DNA of 11,001 nucleotides from Candidatus Fermentithermobacillaceae bacterium UBA3907 (GTDB taxonomy: Bacteria > Bacillota > Sulfobacillia > Fermentithermobacillales > Fermentithermobacillaceae): positions 1-11,001 of the forward strand of contig DGFF01000072.1 in assembly GCA_002391545.1 (NCBI GenBank). The letters are read 5' to 3'. The translations under genes and the position numbers were made by a program. Positions 1 through 6,871 of the stretch are shown piece by piece. Position 1 is the first letter of the stretch; every line of letters starts with the position of its first letter. The notes below the pieces were generated by a model. That model worked only from the letters and a program-made list of their open reading frames with translations. It was not told the origin of the DNA and searched no databases.

Positions 1-19
1 AGATGTGTATAAGAGACAG
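1..19 (+). other. Tn5/Nextera mosaic-end adapter remnant
   Basis: Bases 1-19 read AGATGTGTATAAGAGACAG, a 19 of 19 match to the transposon mosaic end used in Nextera-type library preparation. It sits exactly at the window edge, so it is best explained as untrimmed adapter at the end of a contig and not as genomic sequence. Genomic sequence begins at or near base 20. An ATG inside the adapter creates a false in-frame start for the first gene, giving a protein that begins MYKRQ. Confidence 0.96.
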
Positions 20-232
20 GTACTAGAGGCAAACGAAATTGGGATCCGGATAACAGAAGGCTATATGTTAGAACCCAGGAAGAGCGTAACCGCTATGGTT
101 GCGTGGTTGAAACCATCAGATTTAGACAACATCTGCAGTGAACCATTTACATCCTTAGGTTGCGACCTATGCGGTTACGACTCGTGCAAATTTCGGTATA
201 AGGAAAGCAGGGGAAAAATTGAAAAGGGATGA
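20..232 (+). CDS. Methionine synthase reactivation-domain protein, C-terminal fragment
   Basis: This is the last 70 codons of a gene whose 5' part is missing; the ATG at base 5 belongs to adapter sequence and is not a start. The visible fragment has a segment LEPRKSVTAMVAW, close to the Pro-Lys-Ser stretch near the C-terminus of stand-alone cobalamin-dependent methionine synthase activation-domain proteins, followed by a Cys-rich tail CDLCGYDSCKFR (C-x2-C-x4-C), also typical of the free-standing Clostridia form. Such proteins bind S-adenosylmethionine and reductively remethylate cob(II)alamin on MetH. The family call rests on these motifs and on the next gene, a MetH lacking its own activation domain. 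The gene overlaps metH by 14 nt, which suggests translational coupling. The role of the Cys motif is not known to me; metal or cluster binding is an inference. Confidence 0.72.
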   Translation, partial: VLEANEIGIRITEGYMLEPRKSVTAMVAWLKPSDLDNICSEPFTSLGCDLCGYDSCKFRYKESRGKIEKG

Positions 233-2723
233 GTTTAAGAGATATCTAGATCAAGGGGTTTTAGCAGGTGACGGTGCCATGGGTACTTTTCTCCAGGCGC
301 AAGGCAGTCTTAAGGCAGGAGATTGCCCGGATGTGCTTAACCTTACTCACCCAGAGGTGGTTAGAAGCGTTCATGGGAAATACGTAGAAGCAGGCAGCCG
401 CATTATCCAAACGAACACCTTCAGCGCTAATAAGGTAAAACTAGATTCATTTGGGTTATCAGACAAAGTTTGGGAAATCAATAGGTTTGGCATGGAATTG
501 GCAAAAGATGCGATCTCGTCTCATTCACGACATTGCCTTATCGCAGGTACCATAGGACCTACTGGGCAACTATTGAGTCCCTTCGGTCCCCTTTCATTTT
601 CTGAAGCAGAGCGAGTTTTCTGGGATCAGGCACGTGTTTTGATTGAAGGCGGAGCCGACATACTTTTGATCGAGACTATGTCAGATCTGCATGAGGCAAA
701 AGCGGCGGTTGTAGGCGCAAAACGAGCAGGGGGCACGTCAATCCCAATTATTTGCTCTTTTACTTACACTAGGGAATTGAGAACCTTGACCGGAGCTGAC
801 CCAGAGACGGTTGCCACTACCCTTGAGGGTCTCGGAGTAGACGCTATTGGGGTTAACTGTGGTTTCGGCCCTGATCTTGCTCGGGAAGTGTTGAAGCGCC
901 AATATAAGGTGACCGACGTTCCACTGTTAGTTCAACCTAACGCTGGACTGCCAATTTTGAGTGGAGGAAAGACTGTATACCCGCTAGGCCCTGAATCTTT
1001 TGCGGAATATGTTGAAAGTTTGGTTTCAGCAGGGGCGAACATCGTAGGCGGTTGCTGCGGAACTACACCTGCTCATATCCGCCTAGTTGCAGATATATTA
1101 AAAGACTGCAAGCCTTTACCTCGGCAAAAACCTGGATTTTCCAAATCAGCTGGGACTGCTAGAACAATTTACATAGGAGATGCCTTTCCTACTCCTGTGG
1201 CAGGAGAGCGCATTAATCCTACAGGGAGAAAGAATCTAGCTGAAGCGCTAAGACGCAAAGAATTCCACATGGTTGCTAATGAGGCTAGAAACCAGGTAAA
1301 TGAGGGAGCTAGTTTGATTGATGTTAACGTGGGATTACGTTTGCCAGAGGTTCAAGAGTCAGATTTAATGGAAGGCGCAGTTTCTGCTGCTCAACGTGGC
1401 GTTTCTGTACCTTTAATGATCGACAGCAGTGACGTTACGACATTGGAAAAAGGTTTGCAAGCATGCCGGGGTAAACCCATTTTGAACTCAGCTAGCGGTC
1501 GACGTGACCATTTAGAACAGGTAACCGACCTTGCCGCAAAATATGGTGCTGCACTGATCGGATTAACTCTAGATGAATCGGGGATCCCGGCAAATCCTGA
1601 GGGGAGACTGGAAATCGCTGGGCGAATCGTTGAAACCGCTTTAACCAGAGGCATTAGGCTAGAAGACATCTACATAGACCCGTTGACGATGACTGTAGGT
1701 GCAGGTCAGGACCAGTTATTGGTGACCCTTGAATCTTTGCGATTAATAAAATCTAACTTGGGTGTAAAGACCGTGCTAGGCATCAGCAATGTGTCTCATG
1801 GGATGCCTGGCCGCGATTGGTTGAACAATACATTTTTAGTCATGGCATTGGGCGCGGGCTTAGACGTAGCGATAGTAAATCCGGCCCAACCTGGACTGTG
1901 GAACGTGATTTTGGCGGCAGATGTCCTTACGAACAAAGATCGACAGGCCAAAACATACCTAAGTGCGGTTTCTTCTAAAGGCCACAATGGGTTACACAAA
2001 AGCCCAAAGGGACTAGAGAGATATCCTGGTTTGGCAGGTGGAAAACGTGAAGACGAATCATCCCGAACTCTGGCGAATCATACTATTGAGGATATATGTG
2101 ATCTACTGGTCCATGATTTGACTCTAGGTGAGACAGATCGAATTGAAGGTTTTGTCAAATCCCTCGTAGAACGAGGATTGTCCGCTACTTATATAATCGA
2201 GAATTGCGTTATCTCTGCTATGGAAATTGTTGGAGACGAATACCAACAGGGCACTTTATTTTTGCCGCAACTGCTTCTAGCTGCAGAAGCTGCTCAAAGA
2301 ACATTTCACATGTTGCGTCCCTATTTGGAGCAAGGTTCTGAGCCCTATCGGGGCAAAGTGGTTTTGGCCACCGTAAAAGGAGATATTCACGATATTGGGA
2401 AGAGCATTGTAAGCCTTTTGCTTCAAAATCACGGGTTTTTAGTAATAGACCTTGGGAAGGATGTAGATGGTGAACTGATTGTGGATGTTGCGATCTCAGA
2501 GAATGCAGACATCATAGGTTTGAGTTCTCTTATGACTACTACAATGCCGGAAATGGCTAAGGTTGCCGAACTAGCGCGCTCTAAGGGTTTGAACGTACCT
2601 ATTCTAGTAGGCGGCGCAGTAGTTACAGCCGAGTATGCTGAATCAATTGGAGCCTTCTACGCCCCAGATGCTAATCAGGCAGTCAAAGTAGCAAAATCCT
2701 TGTTGAAGGGAGGCGGAACCTAA
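219..2723 (+). CDS. metH: Cobalamin-dependent methionine synthase, lacking activation domain
   Basis: Transfers a methyl group from methyl-tetrahydrofolate through cobalamin to homocysteine, giving methionine; cytosolic. Three of the usual four MetH modules are present in 834 residues. The homocysteine/zinc domain (about 1-295) has Cys214 in GVNCGFGP and Cys279-Cys280 in GGCCGTTP as the three zinc ligands. The pterin-binding domain (about 320-590) carries GERINPTGR near 329 and an IDSSD motif with Asp402. The cobalamin module (about 630-834) has GDIHDIGK, in which D722-x-H724-x2-G727 is the base-off motif and His724 the expected cobalt ligand, then a GLSSLMTTT segment. The roughly 300-residue SAM-binding activation domain of E. 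coli MetH (about 1,227 residues) is absent; the gene upstream appears to supply it. The start is TTG at 219, behind a purine-rich AGCAGGGGAAAA stretch and inside the end of the previous gene. The stop abuts metF. Confidence 0.93.
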   Translation: MKRDEFKRYLDQGVLAGDGAMGTFLQAQGSLKAGDCPDVLNLTHPEVVRSVHGKYVEAGSRIIQTNTFSANKVKLDSFGLSDKVWEINRFGMELAKDAISSHSRHCLIAGTIGPTGQLLSPFGPLSFSEAERVFWDQARVLIEGGADILLIETMSDLHEAKAAVVGAKRAGGTSIPIICSFTYTRELRTLTGADPETVATTLEGLGVDAIGVNCGFGPDLAREVLKRQYKVTDVPLLVQPNAGLPILSGGKTVYPLGPESFAEYVESLVSAGANIVGGCCGTTPAHIRLVADILKDCKPLPRQKPGFSKSAGTARTIYIGDAFPTPVAGERINPTGRKNLAEALRRKEFHMVANEARNQVNEGASLIDVNVGLRLPEVQESDLMEGAVSAAQRGVSVPLMIDSSDVTTLEKGLQACRGKPILNSASGRRDHLEQVTDLAAKYGAALIGLTLDESGIPANPEGRLEIAGRIVETALTRGIRLEDIYIDPLTMTVGAGQDQLLVTLESLRLIKSNLGVKTVLGISNVSHGMPGRDWLNNTFLVMALGAGLDVAIVNPAQPGLWNVILAADVLTNKDRQAKTYLSAVSSKGHNGLHKSPKGLERYPGLAGGKREDESSRTLANHTIEDICDLLVHDLTLGETDRIEGFVKSLVERGLSATYIIENCVISAMEIVGDEYQQGTLFLPQLLLAAEAAQRTFHMLRPYLEQGSEPYRGKVVLATVKGDIHDIGKSIVSLLLQNHGFLVIDLGKDVDGELIVDVAISENADIIGLSSLMTTTMPEMAKVAELARSKGLNVPILVGGAVVTAEYAESIGAFYAPDANQAVKVAKSLLKGGGT

Positions 2724-3617
2724 ATGCAAGAATTCCGTTCATACATAGAAGCGGGGGAGTTTGTGATTACAGCAGAGATTGAGCCGCCAAAAGGGTCAAA
2801 TCTTGAGAGAACAATTGAACATGCCAAATCTCTAGCAGGCAAAGTGCATGCGGTAAACATCACAGACAGCCCAATGGCAAATATGCGCATGAGCCCTATC
2901 GCTGTAGCTCATGTTGTACGCGAAGAAACAGATCTAGATGCCATATTCCACCTTACATGTCGAGACCGCAACGTGATTGGGCTTCAGTCAGAGCTACTAG
3001 GGGCTGCTGCTCTGGGAGTTAAGACCATCCTAATTTTAACTGGAGACCATCCAGAGCGGGGAGATCATCCTTTTGCCCAAGGAGTGTACGAGGTTGATTC
3101 CTTGGGGTTGGTAGAGATTGCAGATCGCCTAAATCAGGGATATGATTGCCAAGGGAACAAATTGGCTGGATCTACCCAGTTTTACATAGGTGTGGCAGCC
3201 AATCCTTGCGCACGGGACTTGGATATGGAAATTTGGCGGCTCACTAAGAAAATAGAGCGTGGGGCTCAGTTTGTTCAAACTCAACCTGTTTACGAAATGG
3301 AAGTATTATATCGCTTCATTAATAAAATCAAGCATCTAAATGTTCCTGTGATAGCAGGAATATTGCCCCTCAAGAGTGAAAAGATGGCGAAGCACTTGGA
3401 AGAAAATGTGCCCGGTGTTCATATTCCTGAATGGCTAGTTGAACAGTTAAGAGAGCGGGGACGGGTAGCCGGGGTAGAAGCGGCACGGGGGTTACTTGCC
3501 ATGCTTCCTGAAGTGGTGCAAGGTGCCCACATAATGCCGGTAGGAAGTAGAAAAATTGCGCTAGAAGTGATTGAAGGTTTCCATGTGACTGGTGCAAGTA
3601 ATGTAGGTCTAGGCTGA
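2724..3617 (+). CDS. metF: Methylenetetrahydrofolate reductase
   Basis: Flavoenzyme that reduces 5,10-methylene-THF to 5-methyl-THF, the methyl donor used by MetH just upstream; cytosolic, single TIM barrel, 297 residues, the usual bacterial length. Visible signatures are AEIEPPKG at the N-terminus (Glu18 aligns with the catalytic Glu of E. coli MetF), LTGDHP with Asp108 at the flavin site, and FVQTQPVYE with Gln187 at the folate-contact position. These residue assignments are alignments by eye. The ATG directly follows the metH stop (TAA then ATG, no gap), and its ribosome-binding site AAGGGAGGCGG lies inside the end of metH, so the two are surely co-transcribed and probably translationally coupled. 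No metV-type zinc-binding partner, often found beside metF in acetogens, is visible here, so the electron donor cannot be judged from context. Confidence 0.92.
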   Translation: MQEFRSYIEAGEFVITAEIEPPKGSNLERTIEHAKSLAGKVHAVNITDSPMANMRMSPIAVAHVVREETDLDAIFHLTCRDRNVIGLQSELLGAAALGVKTILILTGDHPERGDHPFAQGVYEVDSLGLVEIADRLNQGYDCQGNKLAGSTQFYIGVAANPCARDLDMEIWRLTKKIERGAQFVQTQPVYEMEVLYRFINKIKHLNVPVIAGILPLKSEKMAKHLEENVPGVHIPEWLVEQLRERGRVAGVEAARGLLAMLPEVVQGAHIMPVGSRKIALEVIEGFHVTGASNVGLG

Positions 3618-3636
3618 GTTTTGCGGAGGGGATCTT

Positions 3637-4410
3637 ATGTCTTTAGTTGTGCAAAAGTATGGCGGTACTTCGTTGTCAGATGAGGTAGGCAGGGAAGCGG
3701 CAGTTTCAAAGATACTTAAATGCAAAAGAGAAGGTAACCACGTGGTCGTGGTTGTTTCGGCTATAGGTAGAAGGGGAGAGCCTTATGCCACTGATTCCCT
3801 TATATCCTTAGTAGAAGAAGGACGGGCAATTCCCAAAAGAGAGATGGACTTGCTTATGAGTTGTGGTGAGATAATCTCAGCTGTGGTACTGGCCAGCTAT
3901 GTTTACAAACGCACGCAAAACGTGACTGTATTGACTGGTTATCAAGCAGGAATAATCACAGATGACAATTTCGGAGAGGCCAATATTTTGGAGATTAAGA
4001 CTGAAAAAATCTGGGAGCTACTCAAAGAAGATAGAATAGTAATAGTGGCCGGTTTTCAAGGTGCCACTATCTACGGAGACGTAACTACGCTAGGTCGTGG
4101 GGGCAGCGATATTACTGCAGCAGCTCTTGGGGTTGCTCTGGGAGCGGAAAAAGTTGAAGTCTATACCGATGTGGATGGGGTTGCAACGTGTGACCCTAAG
4201 TTAACTCCTCAGGCTCCAGTACTTACGTGGCTAGATTACAAGACCGCTTTAGAATTGTCGAGTCAGGGAGCAAAAGTTCTGCATCCCAAGGCGGTCCAAA
4301 TACTATACGGACAAGGTATTCCCCTTATAGTTAAGAACATCGTAGGTGATCATCCAGGCACCCGAATAGTTCCTGGGGAATCTATGACCAAATCATCCAA
4401 ACCTATGTAA
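3637..4410 (+). CDS. Aspartate kinase catalytic domain, no ACT domain
   Basis: Amino-acid-kinase fold protein of 257 residues. It matches the catalytic half of aspartate kinases: KYGGTS at residues 7-12, Glu78 in SCGEIIS (substrate carboxylate position), LGRGGSD with Arg154 and Asp158, TDVDGVATCDP (nucleotide pocket), and the domain-closing SSQGAKVLHPKA. Aspartate kinase phosphorylates aspartate in the first step towards lysine, threonine and methionine. Usual enzymes are about 400 residues or more, with tandem ACT domains that sense lysine or threonine; here the protein stops right after the kinase domain. No remnant of an ACT domain is visible in the following 150 bases, so this looks like a natural short form and not a fresh frameshift. 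The start is ATG with GCGGAGGGGAT upstream, 19 nt after metF. The operon position suggests supply of the homocysteine backbone. A related kinase acting on another small carboxylate cannot be excluded. Confidence 0.8.
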   Translation: MSLVVQKYGGTSLSDEVGREAAVSKILKCKREGNHVVVVVSAIGRRGEPYATDSLISLVEEGRAIPKREMDLLMSCGEIISAVVLASYVYKRTQNVTVLTGYQAGIITDDNFGEANILEIKTEKIWELLKEDRIVIVAGFQGATIYGDVTTLGRGGSDITAAALGVALGAEKVEVYTDVDGVATCDPKLTPQAPVLTWLDYKTALELSSQGAKVLHPKAVQILYGQGIPLIVKNIVGDHPGTRIVPGESMTKSSKPM

Positions 4411-4454
4411 ACTCCAGTAATTAGCCTGATTCGGTGGCACCTTAGGGACCTTTT

Positions 4455-4477
4455 ACTGTCAGATGATTCTTGACAGT
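4455..4477. promoter_or_regulatory. Inverted repeat overlapping a -35 box, candidate operator
   Basis: ACTGTCA (4455-4461) and TGACAGT (4471-4477) form a perfect 7-bp inverted repeat around a 9-nt centre. The right arm contains most of the TTGACA -35 element at 4470-4475, a placement typical of repressor sites. No T-run follows the right arm, so a terminator role is less likely. The cognate regulator is unknown; the HTH gene downstream is one candidate. Confidence 0.45.
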
Positions 4478-4499
4478 TCACTCAATTTAGATCTATTGT
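4470..4499 (+). promoter_or_regulatory. Candidate sigma-A promoter for the radical SAM unit
   Basis: A perfect TTGACA (4470-4475) is followed, after 18 nt, by TATTGT (4494-4499), which matches four of six bases of TATAAT. Transcription would start roughly 50 nt before the ATG at 4561. The -35 is strong and the -10 imperfect. The lack of an obvious terminator between the aspartate kinase gene and this point leaves some read-through possible. Confidence 0.5.
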
Positions 4500-4545
4500 A
4501 TTTATAGGATATTTTGGTTTTTTGGGAATAATTATTTCAGACAGC

Positions 4546-4553
4546 AAAGGAGG
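4546..4553 (+). promoter_or_regulatory. Strong ribosome-binding site fixing the radical SAM start
   Basis: AAAGGAGG lies 7 nt before the ATG at 4561. An in-frame TTG at 4522 would lengthen the protein by 13 residues but has no comparable site, so 4561 is chosen. Confidence 0.85.
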
Positions 4554-4560
4554 AATTCTG

Positions 4561-5907
4561 ATGGCTTTTGAAGTGGCTAAGTCAATGTTGGGTGAAGCTA
4601 CTGTAAAACAACTACTGAAGTATTTGAGAGATGATCCAGAAAAACACTTGGTCACTCTCATGAAGTGGGGAGAACGTTTGGCGATAGATCCCATGCACAA
4701 GCAATATGCTAAACAATGGGGCGAGATGTTTGCGGATCCCGATAACCACTGGCGGAAGCTAGTCGTTAGGGGGATCAATCAAGTGGATCCCAAGGTTTTG
4801 GAGAGAACGGGCATAAATATGTTTGTTAACGCTGGAATTCTAAGTCCTGAAAGGCGCCGCCGAGGCGAAGAGAAATATGGAGTTCACGTGCCATGGGCTG
4901 TCCTGATCGATCCCACTGGTAGGTGTAATCTCCGGTGCAAAGGTTGCTGGGCGGCCGAATATGACAGATCTCAGGATATGGATTACGAGACTTTGGATAG
5001 AGTAATTACAGAATCTGAAGAACTAGGTATGAACTTTATTGTAGTTTCAGGGGGCGAGCCGTTGGTCAGGGCGGATGACCTAATTTCTCTGGCCAAGAAG
5101 CATAATGAATCGGTCTTCCATATTTTCACCAACGGTACTTTGATTACTAAAGAAAGGGCTCGCCAGTTCGCAGAGGCTGCTAATATGACTTTTGCCATTA
5201 GCATAGAGGGGTTTGAAGAGCAAACAGACGCTCGCCGGGGCCCAGGCGTTTTTGCAAAGGTCATGGAGGCAATGGATAATTTGAAGGAAGCAGGCGTACC
5301 TTTTGGATTTTCAGCATGCTATACCCGGGAAAACACGGAAATAATTGCCAGCGATGAGTTTATAGACTTGATGATCGAAAAAGGTTGCTTGCTCGGCTGG
5401 TTGTTCACGTATGTACCTGTCGGTGGAGAGGCTGACTTAGAGTATATGGCTACTCCCGAACAAAGATTGCACATGCTCGAAACGGTAAGGCGATGGCGCT
5501 CTGAGAAGCCTATTTTCGTCGCTGATTTTTGGAATGACGGTCCCTTTGTTCAGGGATGCATAGCGGGTGGTAGAAACTATTTCCACATTAATGCAATGGG
5601 AGATGTAGAACCTTGCGCTTTCGTTCACTATGCCAATGTGAACATAAAAAATACCAGTGTGGTTGAGGCGCTTAAGTGTCCCTTGTTCCAGCTATATCAG
5701 GAGAATCAACCGTTCAATGAAAACCATTTGCGGCCGTGTCCCATAATAGATAACCCCCAAAAGCTAGAAGAAATTGTGGAAAAAGCCGGGGCATATTCAA
5801 CCCAGATAAATAAGATTAGCGCGCCTTCTCTGTGTAGGCCCCTTTACGGTTATGCAGAGGAGTGGGGTGAAATTGCAGACAAAGTAATGCAAGAGGAGCA
5901 AATATAG
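4561..5907 (+). CDS. Radical SAM protein with Cys-rich C-terminal (SPASM/twitch-like) region
   Basis: 448 residues. Residues 1-115 form an N-terminal region without a recognised motif, rich in charged and aromatic residues. The radical SAM core follows, with C122-x3-C126-x2-C129 (RCNLRCKGCWAAEY) as the [4Fe-4S] ligands, and VVSGGEPLV as the SAM-binding GGEP motif. The C-terminal part has five spaced cysteines, C333, C352 (GDVEPCAF), C373, C393 (RPCPI) and C425, a pattern seen when an auxiliary iron-sulfur cluster is present. The enzyme should cleave SAM to a 5'-deoxyadenosyl radical; the substrate is unknown. I recognise the general style of the VPWAVLIDPTGRCNLRCKGCW family of Clostridia and archaea, but no tested function. 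No small precursor-peptide gene is visible beside it, so peptide maturation has no support here; lipid or cofactor chemistry is possible but unproven. It has its own promoter and is followed by an HTH gene. Confidence 0.85.
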   Translation: MAFEVAKSMLGEATVKQLLKYLRDDPEKHLVTLMKWGERLAIDPMHKQYAKQWGEMFADPDNHWRKLVVRGINQVDPKVLERTGINMFVNAGILSPERRRRGEEKYGVHVPWAVLIDPTGRCNLRCKGCWAAEYDRSQDMDYETLDRVITESEELGMNFIVVSGGEPLVRADDLISLAKKHNESVFHIFTNGTLITKERARQFAEAANMTFAISIEGFEEQTDARRGPGVFAKVMEAMDNLKEAGVPFGFSACYTRENTEIIASDEFIDLMIEKGCLLGWLFTYVPVGGEADLEYMATPEQRLHMLETVRRWRSEKPIFVADFWNDGPFVQGCIAGGRNYFHINAMGDVEPCAFVHYANVNIKNTSVVEALKCPLFQLYQENQPFNENHLRPCPIIDNPQKLEEIVEKAGAYSTQINKISAPSLCRPLYGYAEEWGEIADKVMQEEQI

Positions 5908-5928
5908 ATGGAAATCGGGTGAACGTGT

Positions 5929-5943
5929 CCTAGATGATCTAGG
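5929..5943. promoter_or_regulatory. Perfect 15-nt palindrome, candidate operator or hairpin
   Basis: CCTAGAT-G-ATCTAGG is perfectly symmetrical with 7-bp arms and a one-base centre. It lies in the 81-nt gap between the radical SAM gene and the start chosen for the HTH gene. As RNA it could fold as a 5-bp stem with a 5-nt loop, but no T-run follows, so a protein-binding site is the likelier reading. Confidence 0.4.
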
Positions 5944-5988
5944 CGTATGAAGAGTGGTTGTAATAATCAATTATATGGGGGCGATCGG

Positions 5989-6648
5989 ATGACTCTCACG
6001 AAAAGGCGTTATGAATTTCTTGAGACTCTTGCCGTTCTTGTGCAGGGGAATGGAGGCCCTGTTCACTATGGAGATGTAGCCGAACGCCTGGAAGTATCGA
6101 AATGGACTGCGTACGATATGATGCGAGAACTAGCTAGCGATGGATATGTTGAAACTTCGTACTTGGCTAATCGACAGGGAGAGCCAGGGCGTTCTGTAGT
6201 ATTGTTTGAGCCAACCCGAAAAGGGGTTGACCTTGTAAGATCCCAGGCAGTCAAGGAAAATTCATTTTCAGAAGGCGACTTGGATATAATTGCGTCAGAT
6301 CTAATGTCAGGTGTAACCGAAGAGTCTATGCAGAAAACCAGCTCGTCCCTTATTTCTTACTGTGCGGCGCTTATCACCATCTTGTTGATTGAGGTAAAAA
6401 AGACGGGTTTTGACGTAGGTATGCTAAAGGATGTTTTGGAAACCTCTTCTCAAAACAGCACGTCTGTTTCGTTATTTGTTGGGCTGCTCTTGGGCATATT
6501 GCTAGTCCAGGGAGCGCGGAAAATCCGACCTGATTTAGAAAAGGTTGTGGAAATGTTATGTACCCAAATTGAAACCCTAGAGGAGTCCGATGAGGATAAG
6601 ATATTGGAGTTTGCTCAGGCTATAGTGAGCGGCGAAGTTTCGACGTAA
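5989..6648 (+). CDS. Winged-helix regulator-like protein with hydrophobic C-terminal half
   Basis: 219 residues from the ATG at 5989. An alternative in-frame ATG at 5947 adds 14 residues but has no convincing ribosome-binding site and sits 3 nt after a palindrome. Residues about 5-80 look like a winged helix-turn-helix: helices around YEFLETLAVLVQ, then YGDVAERLEVSKWTAYDMM and RELASDGYVET, then a Gly/Pro-rich wing (RQGEPGRS) and a FEPTRKG strand, as in MarR, Lrp and PadR-type domains. The C-terminal half is unfamiliar to me. It has two long hydrophobic stretches, about 119-136 and 158-174, separated by a polar linker, and an acidic end (LEESDEDK). These may be membrane segments or buried dimer helices. 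Its place behind the radical SAM gene and before a terminator suggests it controls that gene. No enzymatic domain is visible. Confidence 0.75.
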   Translation: MTLTKRRYEFLETLAVLVQGNGGPVHYGDVAERLEVSKWTAYDMMRELASDGYVETSYLANRQGEPGRSVVLFEPTRKGVDLVRSQAVKENSFSEGDLDIIASDLMSGVTEESMQKTSSSLISYCAALITILLIEVKKTGFDVGMLKDVLETSSQNSTSVSLFVGLLLGILLVQGARKIRPDLEKVVEMLCTQIETLEESDEDKILEFAQAIVSGEVST

Positions 6649-6687
6649 GTATTATTGAGGTCAAGGGTATATAGTTTTGCTGACTAC

Positions 6688-6729
6688 AATCAGGGAAAGT
6701 TGCTTTGGTAACTTTCCCTGATTTTATGC
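6688..6729 (+). terminator. Intrinsic terminator after the HTH gene
   Basis: AATCAGGGAAAGTT (6688-6701) pairs perfectly with AACTTTCCCTGATT (6710-6723) over 14 bp around an 8-nt loop GCTTTGGT, followed by a short T-rich tail. This is the clearest terminator in the window, and it separates the radical SAM unit from the cheX-like gene. Confidence 0.88.
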
Positions 6730-6756
6730 AATTTTCGCGTGTGGTGTGTTATGGTA

Positions 6757-6785
6757 TTTCAAAGAAGCGTCTTTACTTCGATAAT
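6757..6785 (+). promoter_or_regulatory. Weak candidate promoter for the cheX-like gene
   Basis: The terminator upstream implies that a promoter lies between 6724 and 6870. The best -10-like element is GATAAT (6780-6785), with a poor TTTCAA 17 nt upstream (6757-6762). The sequence TTCGATAA (6777-6784) also resembles the GCCGATAA -10 of flagellar sigma-28/sigma-D promoters, but no TAAA lies at the right distance. The rest of 6724-6870 shows nothing firm. Confidence 0.28.
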
Positions 6786-6871
6786 ATCTAATAGCAGGCT
6801 CAAATGTTCACGGAATAAAACTTGTCCAAGGGACGACCCACAATTAGCGGGATTGGAAAGGAATGTTAGTC

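Noticed and set aside
1391..1669. Long open frames on the minus strand inside metH, and similar ones inside the radical SAM and ABC genes.
   Set aside because: They lie wholly inside well-supported + strand genes, show no domain pattern or ribosome-binding site, and are shadows of the coding frame.
4411..4454. GGTGGCACC...GGGACCTTTT after the aspartate kinase gene, considered as an intrinsic terminator.
   Set aside because: The possible stems are only three or four pairs long, and the T-run is short and interrupted.
4463..4507. A 14-codon open frame in the leader of the radical SAM gene, considered as a precursor peptide.
   Set aside because: It has no ribosome-binding site, overlaps the -35/-10 region, and lacks the Cys, Gly or aromatic core expected of a radical SAM-modified peptide.
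5908..5922. A four-codon ATG...TGA frame right after the radical SAM stop.
   Set aside because: It is too short to be meaningful, and frames of this length occur by chance throughout.
6825..6857. TCCAA...TTGGA pairing with an inner CCC/GGG just before the cheX ribosome-binding site, considered as a riboswitch or RNA thermometer.
   Set aside because: The stem is short and broken by an uneven internal loop, and no conserved riboswitch core, such as that of the cyclic-di-GMP classes, is visible.
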